Shown here: positions 1-6,455 of the stretch, one piece after another
How positions within the stretch are numbered: the stretch's first letter is position 1
Layout: the number at the start of each line of letters is the position of its first letter
Assembly: GCA_002400085.1 (NCBI GenBank)
Contig: DHEX01000043.1
Location: 2,100-30,596, forward strand
Source of the DNA: Clostridiaceae bacterium UBA4839
Lineage (GTDB): Bacteria; Bacillota; Clostridia; Clostridiales; Caloramatoraceae
Length of the DNA: 28,497 nucleotides
Direction of reading: 5' to 3'
The notes under the pieces: model-generated
Told to the model about the DNA's origin: nothing
What the model saw: the letters and a program-made list of their open reading frames with translations, nothing else
Databases searched by the model: none
Program-made: the position numbers and the translations under genes

Positions 1-142
1 TTTTATTAATTCTAAGAACATCTAAATGCTCACTTTATGTTCATTTTATATGTTTTTCTTATCCCTACTGTCTTTGCGCTTTTATAAAATTATGATATTC
101 TGCAACAACCCCATTTTTAAAAGCTCCACCTGAGTCTTAGAA
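1..142. other. Non-coding tail downstream of the phosphatase-like gene
   Basis: AT-rich stretch following the stop of the minus-strand phosphatase-like gene. I see no complete gene here. On the minus strand, 136 down to 65 reads as a 23-codon open stretch without a start codon, ending ...VVAEYHNFIKAQRQ and a TAG. It looks coding-like but has no supporting evidence. No convincing intrinsic terminator was found for the upstream gene. Confidence 0.4.
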
Positions 143-1018
143 TCACTTGATGATAAGTGAATGCCCTGTCATAAAATTGGTTTTTGGAATTTTTAACAAA
201 TCACATATAGTGGGAGCAATATCTCTTTGACTTATAATATTATTTGAATCTTTAAAATTCGTAGCATTTAAATCTGGTGATAATATAATAATTGGTATCT
301 CGAGAGATTTTATATTACTATCACCATGACCTCCTTTATCCTTATGCCCATGGTCTGATGTAATTATTAGAGTATAATTATTTTTATAAAGAACCTCATA
401 TAAATTTTTTATTTCAGAGTCTATTTCATAAACTACCTCATCATATTCCTTTGATTTACCTCCAAATTTATGTCCTGCTCGATCAACTTTCATTGGGTGA
501 ACAACTAAAAAGTTTGGCGAATAATTTATAATTTGTTTTTCAGCTTCATAGAAAACTTTATCATCGTTATAATAATAAAAGTAGCCCTCATCTATGCTTA
601 TGCTATACAAATCTTTTAACCAGTAAAACCCGCAAGCTGCTGTTTTTAAATTGTTGCTTTTACACGCACTAAATAGATTAGGAGTTATTGAAGGTTTTAA
701 CCCCAAATTTGAAGTAATTCCATTTATATAGGTTTGGGAGCCAGTAAGGATTCTTTCGTATCCTGGTCTTGAAATAGATGGGGTTTCAGCCATAGCCCTG
801 TAGTGTATTCCATTATTTTTATTTAACATTTCATTAATAAAAGGCATTTTTAAAGATGTATCATATCTCAGCCCATCAACTATAATGAGACATACTTTTT
901 CATTTTTATAAAGCTTTGTATCTGCAACAGTATAAAACTCATTTTCAAATATATATAAAAAACTTGTTACAATAAAAAAATATATAAGTATGCAATAAAG
1001 AAAATTTTTTAGCTTCAT
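143..1018 (-). CDS. Membrane-anchored alkaline phosphatase superfamily protein (phosphodiesterase/sulfatase-like)
   Basis: 291 aa. Residues about 5-24 form one hydrophobic segment after a short Lys-rich N-terminus, so an uncleaved signal anchor with the enzyme outside the cell is likely. The rest carries the two-metal site of the alkaline phosphatase superfamily: VDGLRYD (D48), a Ser/Thr nucleophile region TPSISRPGY (S81 or S83), VDRAGHKFGG (D179, H183), SDHGH (D222, H223) and GGHG (H231). All expected metal ligands appear present, so the protein should be active. The substrate cannot be told from sequence; phosphodiester, phosphonate or sulfate esters are all possible. The start is supported by GGAG 8 nt upstream. 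The gene is divergent from the rubredoxin reductase gene and is the only large minus-strand gene here. The fold assignment is solid, the function open. Confidence 0.8.
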   Translation of the reverse strand: MKLKNFLYCILIYFFIVTSFLYIFENEFYTVADTKLYKNEKVCLIIVDGLRYDTSLKMPFINEMLNKNNGIHYRAMAETPSISRPGYERILTGSQTYINGITSNLGLKPSITPNLFSACKSNNLKTAACGFYWLKDLYSISIDEGYFYYYNDDKVFYEAEKQIINYSPNFLVVHPMKVDRAGHKFGGKSKEYDEVVYEIDSEIKNLYEVLYKNNYTLIITSDHGHKDKGGHGDSNIKSLEIPIIILSPDLNATNFKDSNNIISQRDIAPTICDLLKIPKTNFMTGHSLIIK

Positions 1019-1132
1019 ATTATCAACTCCAATTTTTTGCCCGCTAATATAATTTTCTTCAATTTTGAATAAAATATATGTAGTTAATTAAGGTATATTT
1101 GGAACATTAATAAAAGAAAATCAGTAGAAGGG

Positions 1133-1161
1133 TTGTTATTTAATAAAAGTTATCTTATAAT
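1133..1161 (+). promoter_or_regulatory. Sigma-A promoter of the rubredoxin reductase-rubredoxin operon
   Basis: TTGTTA (1133-1138), a 17-nt spacer and a perfect TATAAT (1156-1161), 20 nt upstream of the GTG start at 1182. No operator was recognised. Confidence 0.75.
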
Positions 1162-1181
1162 ATTAAACAAGAGGTGATAAA

Positions 1182-2369
1182 GTGAAAAAAATAATAATAG
1201 TAGGCAGCGGTATTGCAGGTGTTACTGCAGCTGAAAACATCAGAAAAATCAATAGGGATGTAGAAATCAGCATCATAACAGATGAAAAGTTTTATCCATA
1301 TAGCAGAATAAAATTAAGTAAATATATATGTAGGCCTTTTAATATAGAAGAATTATATCTTCATAAAGGCGATTGGTATAAGGAACAAAATATAAAAGTA
1401 GTATTATCAAGAGAATTAAACAAAATTATACCAGAAGAGAACAGTATAGTTTTGAGTAGTGGGGAAAAAATTACATACGATAAATTAATATTAGCAAATG
1501 GAAGCAGCAGTTTTGTGCCTCCAATTAGAGGAAATGAATTAAATGGCGTTTTTACAGTTAGAAAAGCTGAAGATATAAATAAAATAAATAATTATATAAA
1601 TGAAATGAAGGTTAAAAATGTAACTGTAATAGGAGGAGGGCTTTTAGGTATTGAAGCTGCTTGGTCTATAAGGGAAAATAGCAATATTAATATAAACATA
1701 ATTGAAGCATTGCCAAGACTGCTCCCAAGGCAGTTAGATGAAGAAGGTTCACAAATACTTGAAAACATAGTAAATGAAAACAACATAACACTTTATAAGG
1801 CATATGGAGTTAAGGAAATTAGCGGTAATAGCCATGTAGAAAAGGTTATCCTTGAAAATGGAAATGAAGTTATTTCTGATTTGGTTATTATTTCAGCAGG
1901 TGTAAGAAGCAATATTAAAGCTGCTTTAGATTCAAAAATAAATGCAAACAGAGGAATAATAGTTGATGACAGAATGAGGACAAATTATGATAACATTTAT
2001 GCAGCAGGAGATGTTGCAGAGTTTAGTGGCAATGTATGGGGAATTTGGCCTGTTGCTATGGAGCAAGGGAAAGTAGCAGGGATTAACTCAGCTGGTATAG
2101 AAGCACATTATAATGAGATTACACCTTCAAATTTACTTCAAGTTATGGGTGTAAGTGTATTTTCTGCTGGTACAATTAATGATAAAGATGCTCAGGCTGT
2201 AAAATATGATGGTATTTATTCAAAACTTTTCTTTAAAGAGGGTCTTATTATTGGAGGAATAGTGATGGGAGATACTAAAAAGGGATTTAAAATAAAGACA
2301 GCTATAGAGCAAAGGAGAAACTTTAGTAAAGAGTTACTAAATAATGTTGATATAATGAAAATTATATAG
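1182..2369 (+). CDS. NAD(P)H-rubredoxin oxidoreductase-like flavoprotein
   Basis: 395 aa pyridine nucleotide-disulfide oxidoreductase. The N-terminal dinucleotide fold has GSGIAG (residues 8-13, FAD), a second fold has GGGLLG (151-156, NAD(P)H), and NIYAAGDVAEF (about 271-281) is the second FAD-contacting motif. There is no redox-active CxxC, so electrons probably pass directly from flavin to a partner. A rubredoxin gene follows 33 nt downstream in the same direction, which strongly suggests the partner. This resembles the clostridial NADH:rubredoxin oxidoreductase (NROR), which feeds rubredoxin-dependent oxygen and peroxide reduction. The start is GTG, preceded by GAGGTG at 5-nt spacing. Nitrite-reductase-type or CoA-disulfide-type NAD(P)H oxidoreductases are related alternatives. 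Confidence 0.88.
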   Translation: MKKIIIVGSGIAGVTAAENIRKINRDVEISIITDEKFYPYSRIKLSKYICRPFNIEELYLHKGDWYKEQNIKVVLSRELNKIIPEENSIVLSSGEKITYDKLILANGSSSFVPPIRGNELNGVFTVRKAEDINKINNYINEMKVKNVTVIGGGLLGIEAAWSIRENSNININIIEALPRLLPRQLDEEGSQILENIVNENNITLYKAYGVKEISGNSHVEKVILENGNEVISDLVIISAGVRSNIKAALDSKINANRGIIVDDRMRTNYDNIYAAGDVAEFSGNVWGIWPVAMEQGKVAGINSAGIEAHYNEITPSNLLQVMGVSVFSAGTINDKDAQAVKYDGIYSKLFFKEGLIIGGIVMGDTKKGFKIKTAIEQRRNFSKELLNNVDIMKII

Positions 2370-2402
2370 ATTTATTAAAATTTATTTAAGGGAGGCTTTT
2401 AT

Positions 2403-2561
2403 ATGGATAAGTATGTTTGTCCTGCATGCGGTTATATTTATGACCCAGAATTAGGAGACCCAGATAACGGAATAGCTCCAGGAACAAAATTTGAAGATAT
2501 TCCAGATGATTGGGTTTGCCCAGTTTGTGGGCTTGCAAAATCAGAATTTGAAAAGAATTAG
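2403..2561 (+). CDS. Rubredoxin
   Basis: 52 aa, the usual length of a small rubredoxin. Two CPxCG knuckles (C6/C9 and C39/C42) bind the single iron, and the conserved YIYDPELGDPDNGI and FEDIPDDWVCPVC surroundings are intact. It is a cytoplasmic one-electron carrier, probably reduced by the flavoprotein encoded directly upstream. The start ATG is preceded by GGGAGG. The two genes share one promoter and end at a strong terminator right after this gene. Confidence 0.96.
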   Translation: MDKYVCPACGYIYDPELGDPDNGIAPGTKFEDIPDDWVCPVCGLAKSEFEKN

Positions 2562-2570
2562 TAATTAGTA

Positions 2571-2628
2571 AAAAGGAGTCTGTTTCTAAATAGTTTTTAT
2601 CAAACATTTAGAAACAGACTCCTTTTTT
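2571..2628. terminator. Bidirectional intrinsic terminator between rubredoxin and the convergent DUF1858 gene
   Basis: A 21-nt arm at 2571-2591 (AAAAGGAGTCTGTTTC...) pairs with 2606-2626, followed by a T run on the plus strand and matched by an A run on the other side. It therefore should stop transcripts arriving from both convergent genes. Confidence 0.9.
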
Positions 2629-2670
2629 ATTAACTTTTAAAATTAATGTGGATTTTTAGACTTAAAAATA

Positions 2671-2862
2671 TTACTTTGCAGCCTCATTTAAGTCTTTCAT
2701 TAAAGCATCAACATCTATTCCATGTGCGAGAGCACCCTGCTCTACATTTTCATATTGTGAAGCCATTCATCCAAAACATCCCATGCCATAGGATTGAAAG
2801 ACGTCAACAGTTTTAGGGTATTTAGACACAATTTCTGTTATACCCATGTCTTTTGTTATCAT
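2671..2862 (-). CDS. DUF1858 (hybrid-cluster-associated redox disulfide) protein with in-frame UGA, probable CxxU selenoprotein
   Basis: 63 codons including one in-frame TGA at 2769-2767. The N-terminal part (MITKDMGITEIVSKYP, then VFQSYGMGCFG) and the C-terminal part (MASQYENVEQGALAHGIDVD) together match the DUF1858/TIGR03980 pattern, in which the motif is GMxCxGCxxA. The TGA falls exactly on the second Cys of that CxxC, giving C29-F30-G31-U32 if read as selenocysteine. The start is well supported: GGAGGT lies 8 nt upstream and a TTGCCA/TAATAT promoter lies beyond. A SECIS-like hairpin follows the TGA at the right distance. What is seen: one frame, one interruption, at a catalytic-type position. 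What is inferred: selenocysteine insertion. The alternative is a Cys-to-stop mutation leaving two fragments. The function of the family is unknown, probably redox; the neighbour is a rubredoxin system. Confidence 0.8.
2722..2747 (-). promoter_or_regulatory. Putative bacterial SECIS element
   Basis: On the minus strand, AGAGCA (2743-2738) and TGCTCT (2734-2729) form a perfect 6-bp stem closed by a GGG apical loop (2737-2735). Below it, a 3-nt bulge and a second 4-bp helix ATGT/ACAT extend the stem. The loop starts 29 nt after the TGA. The known bacterial SECIS consensus asks for a short apical loop with a G in its first two positions about 16-37 nt after the UGA, so both criteria are met. Confidence 0.7.
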
Positions 2863-2928
2863 ATGAACACACCTCCATCTTTATTTTATGCCAAATAGAT
2901 ATTTTCTATAATGACTTTATGATGTATT

Positions 2929-2957
2929 ATATTATCATATAATGTTATCATTGGCAA
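2929..2957 (-). promoter_or_regulatory. Sigma-A promoter of the DUF1858 selenoprotein gene
   Basis: Reading the minus strand: TTGCCA (2957-2952), a 17-nt spacer, TAATAT (2934-2929). It lies about 65 nt upstream of the start codon. The sequence TGATAA occurs twice in and around the spacer, which could be a regulator site, but this is only suggestive. Confidence 0.6.
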
Positions 2958-3013
2958 TAGAGTTTACAATATGTCATACATAATTAACATATTAATTAAA
3001 AATGGGGGATAAC

Positions 3014-3661
3014 ATGGGAATTGAAAGGGATTACACTATTTTAAATAGTTCAGAAGTTAAATTTGAGGAAAAAAAATCTATATTTATTTGCAATATCAGC
3101 AGAGTAAAAGATGAAAATGACGCACTAAGGTTTATAGATAATATTAAATCCAAATATAAGGATGCAACCCATAATGTTTATGCTTATACAACTAATAATG
3201 GAATATCTATGAGGTATTCTGATGATGGCGAACCACAGGGAACTGCAGGGCCACCTGTTTTAGAAGTTTTAAAAAGAGAAGGATTAAATGATGTAGTTTG
3301 TGTAGTAACAAGATACTTTGGCGGAACACTACTTGGTGCAGGCGGACTTATAAGGGCTTATAGCAAGGCATGTAAGATGGGTGTGGATGAATCAAAAAAA
3401 GTATTAAGAGAAATAGGCATAGAATTTACACTTAAATGCGATTATGAGAGATATGGGAAAATTAATAATTACCTGCAAAATAAAAATGTAATTATAAAAG
3501 GAACTGAATTTATGGAAAATGTTAAGATGACGGCTATTTGCCTTATGGAGGATTTCGACAATATAAGCAGCGATATAATAGAATTTATGAATGGTGATAA
3601 TACTATAAATATAAATTCAAAGGAGCTTTACTTTGTTGATGAATCGGGCAAACTAATATAA
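3014..3661 (+). CDS. YigZ/IMPACT family protein (UPF0029)
   Basis: About 215 aa. The N-terminal IMPACT domain is intact: KDATHNVYAY, YSDDGEPQGTAG (68-79) and RYFGGTLLGAGGLIRAYSKA (from residue 100). The C-terminal part looks like the small alpha/beta domain (DUF1949) that follows it in bacteria. The family is widespread; its bacterial role is not settled, although eukaryotic IMPACT regulates translation. An ATG at 3002 would add four residues but has no ribosome-binding site; the GGGGGAT following it makes the ATG at 3014 more likely, though the spacing is short. The gene stands alone, divergent from the DUF1858 gene and followed by a hairpin. Confidence 0.88.
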   Translation: MGIERDYTILNSSEVKFEEKKSIFICNISRVKDENDALRFIDNIKSKYKDATHNVYAYTTNNGISMRYSDDGEPQGTAGPPVLEVLKREGLNDVVCVVTRYFGGTLLGAGGLIRAYSKACKMGVDESKKVLREIGIEFTLKCDYERYGKINNYLQNKNVIIKGTEFMENVKMTAICLMEDFDNISSDIIEFMNGDNTININSKELYFVDESGKLI

Positions 3662-3793
3662 AATTACTGTAATTCGCAATTTAAGAAAAATGTGAATTAC
3701 GGATAATAACAATCGTTGTGCCATAACAATGGATTTGTGTCAATGTATTCTCAAATTTTCTGATATTCCTGTTCATTACGAATAATTGGAATG

Positions 3794-3940
3794 GTAGGGA
3801 GCGGTCTTGACCGTTCCGCCCCACCAAATTCAGATTGTCCTGCAAATGCCATAGAATAGAATTGCTACCTGGGTGCTGGCACCGTTTCGCTCTCCCGATT
3901 CTGCCCATTCACCAACGGAACGGTCAAGACCGCTCCCTAC
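3794..3940 (+). mobile_element. MITE-like inverted-repeat element, copy 1
   Basis: 147 bp bounded by perfect 25-bp terminal inverted repeats (left 3794-3818 beginning GTAGGGAGCGGTCTTG, right 3916-3940 ending CCGCTCCCTAC). The repeat itself contains the near-palindrome CGGTC-TT-GACCG. The element is clearly richer in G+C than the surrounding AT-rich DNA and has no plausible coding frame. A second copy, inverted and about four-fifths identical by eye, lies at 6535-6682. Both ends read TAGGG...CCCTA flanked by G and C, so a TA target duplication (IS630/mariner style) is possible but unproven. A REP/BIME-type palindromic repeat is the alternative. Confidence 0.7.
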
Positions 3941-4010
3941 GGCATTTATTGTTTGTATAATTAAATTATCGTTTTTTAAATCATAATTTAATTAGAAATT
4001 TGAAAACATA

Positions 4011-4029
4011 AAAAATGCTTCGCATTTTT
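4011..4029. terminator. Small bidirectional intrinsic terminator
   Basis: AAAAATGC (4011-4018) pairs with GCATTTTT (4022-4029) around a 3-nt loop, with A and T runs on the two sides. It isolates nadE from upstream transcription. Confidence 0.55.
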
Positions 4030-4090
4030 CTACTGTTATAACACAAAATAAAATCTAAATCACGAATTGTTGAACAAAATTATCAAGTTG

Positions 4091-4119
4091 TTGAAAATAA
4101 CTTTGTATTGTGATAATAT
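4091..4119 (+). promoter_or_regulatory. Sigma-A promoter of nadE
   Basis: TTGAAA (4091-4096), a 17-nt spacer and TAATAT (4114-4119), about 40 nt upstream of the start codon. Confidence 0.6.
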
Positions 4120-4160
4120 TTTAGAGGAAACCTACCATACCATGAGGAGGTAGTAATATT

Positions 4161-4883
4161 ATGAACACACAAGAAGTTTCCCATGAACTTGTGGATTGGA
4201 TTTATGATACAGTAAAACAAGCAGGATGTAATGGTGTAGTATTAGGACTCAGCGGTGGGGTTGATTCTGCAGTAGTAGCTGCTGCCTCGAAAAAAGCCTT
4301 TCCTGATAATGTTTTGGGAATAATCATGCCATGCCATAGCAATGAGGAAGATGAAAAGGATGCTGTATTATTAGCTGAAACACTGGATATAAAATATAAA
4401 AAAGTAGTTTTAGATAAGGTATATGATACTTTTTTAGCTGAAACTGATATTAATGATGCTTCAAGAATGGCTTTAGCTAATATAAAACCAAGGCTTAGAA
4501 TGTTAACTTTATATTACTATGCTGCAAATTGTAATTATTTAGTTGCAGGCACTGGCAATAAAAGTGAGCTTACGGTAGGATATTTTACCAAATATGGTGA
4601 CAGCGGAGCAGACATTTTACCGTTAGCACCCTTTGTAAAACATGAGGTATGGGATCTTGCAAGATATTTTGATATACCCAAGAAAATAATTAATAAACCG
4701 CCGTCGGCAGGACTCTGGGAAAATCAAACTGATGAAAATGAAATGGGCATAAATTATGATGAGCTTGATACTTATATTTTGACTGGTAAAGCAAATGATA
4801 GAGTAAAAACTATAGTTGATAATTTAAACAGAAAGAGCAAACATAAAAGAGAATTTGCTAAAATTTTTGTCCCAAATAAATAA
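4161..4883 (+). CDS. nadE: NH3-dependent NAD+ synthetase
   Basis: 240 aa. It converts deamido-NAD (nicotinic acid adenine dinucleotide) to NAD with ATP and ammonia, the last step of NAD synthesis. The PP-loop SGGVDS is at residues 31-36. Further conserved stretches are GTGNKSELTVGYFTKYGDSGADILP and PPSAGLW near the C-terminus. There is no N-terminal glutaminase domain, so this is the short ammonia-dependent type. GGAGG lies upstream of the ATG. The gene has its own promoter and sits between the two inverted MITE-like copies, together with yebC and the bofC-like gene. No sign of damage. Confidence 0.93.
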   Translation: MNTQEVSHELVDWIYDTVKQAGCNGVVLGLSGGVDSAVVAAASKKAFPDNVLGIIMPCHSNEEDEKDAVLLAETLDIKYKKVVLDKVYDTFLAETDINDASRMALANIKPRLRMLTLYYYAANCNYLVAGTGNKSELTVGYFTKYGDSGADILPLAPFVKHEVWDLARYFDIPKKIINKPPSAGLWENQTDENEMGINYDELDTYILTGKANDRVKTIVDNLNRKSKHKREFAKIFVPNK

Positions 4884-4961
4884 TACAGTTTAATATGAAT
4901 AGTACTGGTGCAGACAGGGGCTAAATGCATTAGGCAATATAGATTTGTAGGAGGGGTAAAC

Positions 4962-5708
4962 ATGTCAGGACATTCAAAGTGGCATAATATACAAGCTAAA
5001 AAGGGTAAAGCAGATGCAAAAAGAGGAAAAGTATTTACAAAAATAGGTAAGGAAATTGCAGTTGCAGTTAAAGAGGGCGGATCAAACCTTGATTCTAATT
5101 CAAGATTAAGGGATACTGTTTCAAAGGCAAAGTCAAACAATATGCCTATGGATAATATAACGAGAGCTATTAAAAAGGCTGCAGGTGAAACTGATTCAGT
5201 TAATTATGAGGAAGTTATCTATGAAGGATATGGACCATCTGGAGTAGCTTTTATGGTAGAAGCTCTTACTGATAATAGAAATAGAACAGCTGGTGATGTT
5301 AGACATGCTTTTGAAAGACATGCTGGTAATCTTGGAACATCAGGCTGTGTGGCTTATATGTTTGAGAAGAAAGGACTTTTAGTCATAGAAAAAACTGATG
5401 AAACAGATGAGGACGAACTTATGATGAAGGCTTTAGAAGCTGGTGCTGAAGACTTTTCATCTCAGGATGATGTATATGAAATTATAACTGCTCCTGAAAA
5501 CTTTTCTGCTGTAAGAGATTCTCTTGAAAAAGATGGAATAAATTTCATTTCTGCTGAAATGTCAATGATTCCTAATATGACGACAGCTGTTGATGAAAAT
5601 ACAGCAGGAAAAGTTCAAAAACTTATAGATGTTCTTGAAGATAATGACGATATTCAAAACGTCTGGCACAATGCTGAATTCCCTGAAGGATGGGAAGCAG
5701 AAGAATAG
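4962..5708 (+). CDS. yebC: YebC/PmpR family protein (TACO1 family)
   Basis: 248 aa, the normal family length. It starts with the canonical MSGHSKWHNIQAKKGKADAKRGKVF. An upstream in-frame GTG at 4908 would give an 18-residue extension unlike the family, whereas AGGAGGGG stands directly before the ATG at 4962. The family includes DNA-binding regulators and, more recently, ribosome-associated factors that help translate proline-rich stretches, so the label transcriptional regulator should be taken with care. Conserved features seen include NMPMDNITRAIKKA, YEGYGPSGVA and the acidic C-terminal domain. It is followed by a terminator. Confidence 0.93.
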   Translation: MSGHSKWHNIQAKKGKADAKRGKVFTKIGKEIAVAVKEGGSNLDSNSRLRDTVSKAKSNNMPMDNITRAIKKAAGETDSVNYEEVIYEGYGPSGVAFMVEALTDNRNRTAGDVRHAFERHAGNLGTSGCVAYMFEKKGLLVIEKTDETDEDELMMKALEAGAEDFSSQDDVYEIITAPENFSAVRDSLEKDGINFISAEMSMIPNMTTAVDENTAGKVQKLIDVLEDNDDIQNVWHNAEFPEGWEAEE

Positions 5709-5737
5709 AGTTGTATCAAGGTTTTGATGGCATACGT

Positions 5738-5785
5738 TAAACACACTCTTTTGTGTATATATGTATAAGGGAGTGTGTATTTTTT
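5738..5785 (+). terminator. Intrinsic terminator after yebC
   Basis: ACACACTC (5740-5747) pairs with GAGTGTGT (5770-5777), extendable inward by G-U pairs, followed by ATTTTTTT. Confidence 0.75.
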
Positions 5786-5804
5786 TATAATTAAAATATA
5801 ATTT

Positions 5805-5834
5805 TGAATAATAATTAAGATTTTGGACATAATA
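5805..5834 (+). promoter_or_regulatory. Forespore sigma-G type promoter upstream of the bofC-like gene
   Basis: GAATA at 5805-5809 (within TTTGAATA), an 18-nt spacer, and CATAATA at 5828-5834. This matches the B. subtilis sigma-G consensus GHATR-N18-CATNHTA at every defined position. It lies about 25 nt upstream of the start of a BofC-like protein; bofC in B. subtilis is a sigma-G gene. A sigma-A reading (TTGAAT with a 19-nt spacer to CATAAT) is poorer. Confidence 0.65.
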
Positions 5835-5858
5835 CCAAATACAAGGAGGAATGGTATT

Positions 5859-6431
5859 ATGTTTAATAGCAAATTAAGTAAAGTACTATTGATTATTTCA
5901 ATAGTTGTTATTACATTTGTTACAAGCTATATATATACATTCAAAAGAACAAATGATAAAGAGGCCTCTGAGATTGCCAAAACAAAGGTAAATGCTGAAA
6001 CTTTAAATAATGATTATAAGATTGTAATAAATAACAATACAAAAATAACAAAAATAAATAGATATACAATGGGAATGGTTTTTGAAAAAAAGACAGAAGA
6101 AAAGCCTGATTCAAACTTAATAGGAATGGATAAGGATGAAGCCGAAAAATATTTTAAAAATATAGGCTATTTGATGATAGAATTCACTTCCAAAGACGTT
6201 ATTCTTGTGCGTGAAAAAAATTCATGGTGCCCGGGTGCATTTGTAGTAAAGGATAATGATGGATATATAACTATATATGATGTGGACAATAACAGCAATT
6301 TAATTTTTAAAGAAAATACAAACATGTCCACTAACATGCTTCCCGAGGGGGATAAGAATGAAGTAATAAAAGGAAAAACCTATGAAACAATGGACGAAGT
6401 GAAAAGTTTAATTAGCGAATACGCCTCTTAA
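5859..6431 (+). CDS. BofC-like protein, C-terminal BofC domain, membrane-anchored
   Basis: 190 aa starting at ATG 5859, chosen because AAGGAGG lies about 9 nt upstream; an upstream in-frame start at 5823 overlaps the promoter. One N-terminal hydrophobic segment (about 8-26) anchors or exports the protein. The C-terminus (GYITIYDVDN, LPEGDKNEVIKGKTYET, EVKSLISEYAS) resembles the BofC C-terminal domain. In B. subtilis BofC is a forespore protein that restrains the SpoIVB protease and so delays activation of pro-sigma-K, and bofC lies just upstream of ruvA. Here the gene also precedes ruvCAB and has a match to the sigma-G promoter consensus. The identity rests on weak C-terminal similarity plus synteny and promoter. 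A MITE-like element now separates it from ruvC. Confidence 0.72.
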   Translation: MFNSKLSKVLLIISIVVITFVTSYIYTFKRTNDKEASEIAKTKVNAETLNNDYKIVINNNTKITKINRYTMGMVFEKKTEEKPDSNLIGMDKDEAEKYFKNIGYLMIEFTSKDVILVREKNSWCPGAFVVKDNDGYITIYDVDNNSNLIFKENTNMSTNMLPEGDKNEVIKGKTYETMDEVKSLISEYAS

Positions 6432-6455
6432 CTCCTGATCTTTCAGGAGTTTTTT
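6430..6455 (+). terminator. Intrinsic terminator overlapping the stop codon of the bofC-like gene
   Basis: AACTCCTGA (6430-6438) pairs with TCAGGAGTT (6443-6451) around TCTT, followed by TTTT. The stem begins inside the TAA stop codon. Confidence 0.85.

Larger units (their letters stand above)
3662..4160. other. Long intergenic region between yigZ-like gene and nadE
   Basis: A 499-nt gap. It holds a hairpin just after the yigZ-like gene (12-bp stem with two G-U pairs, 3667-3702, no T tail), the 147-bp inverted-repeat element (3794-3940), an intrinsic-terminator hairpin (4011-4029) and the nadE promoter (4091-4119). No protein gene is supported. Confidence 0.7.

Noticed and set aside
2671..2862. 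Reading the DUF1858 gene as an ordinary pseudogene
   Set aside because: A random stop would have to hit precisely the second redox Cys, leave the rest of the frame intact, and by chance precede a correctly spaced SECIS-like hairpin. It stays a possible alternative, but is less likely than selenocysteine.
3681..3908. Possible small protein across the first MITE-like element (minus strand)
   Set aside because: The frame runs through inverted-repeat DNA, shows no family features, and is not kept in the second copy as far as I can read.
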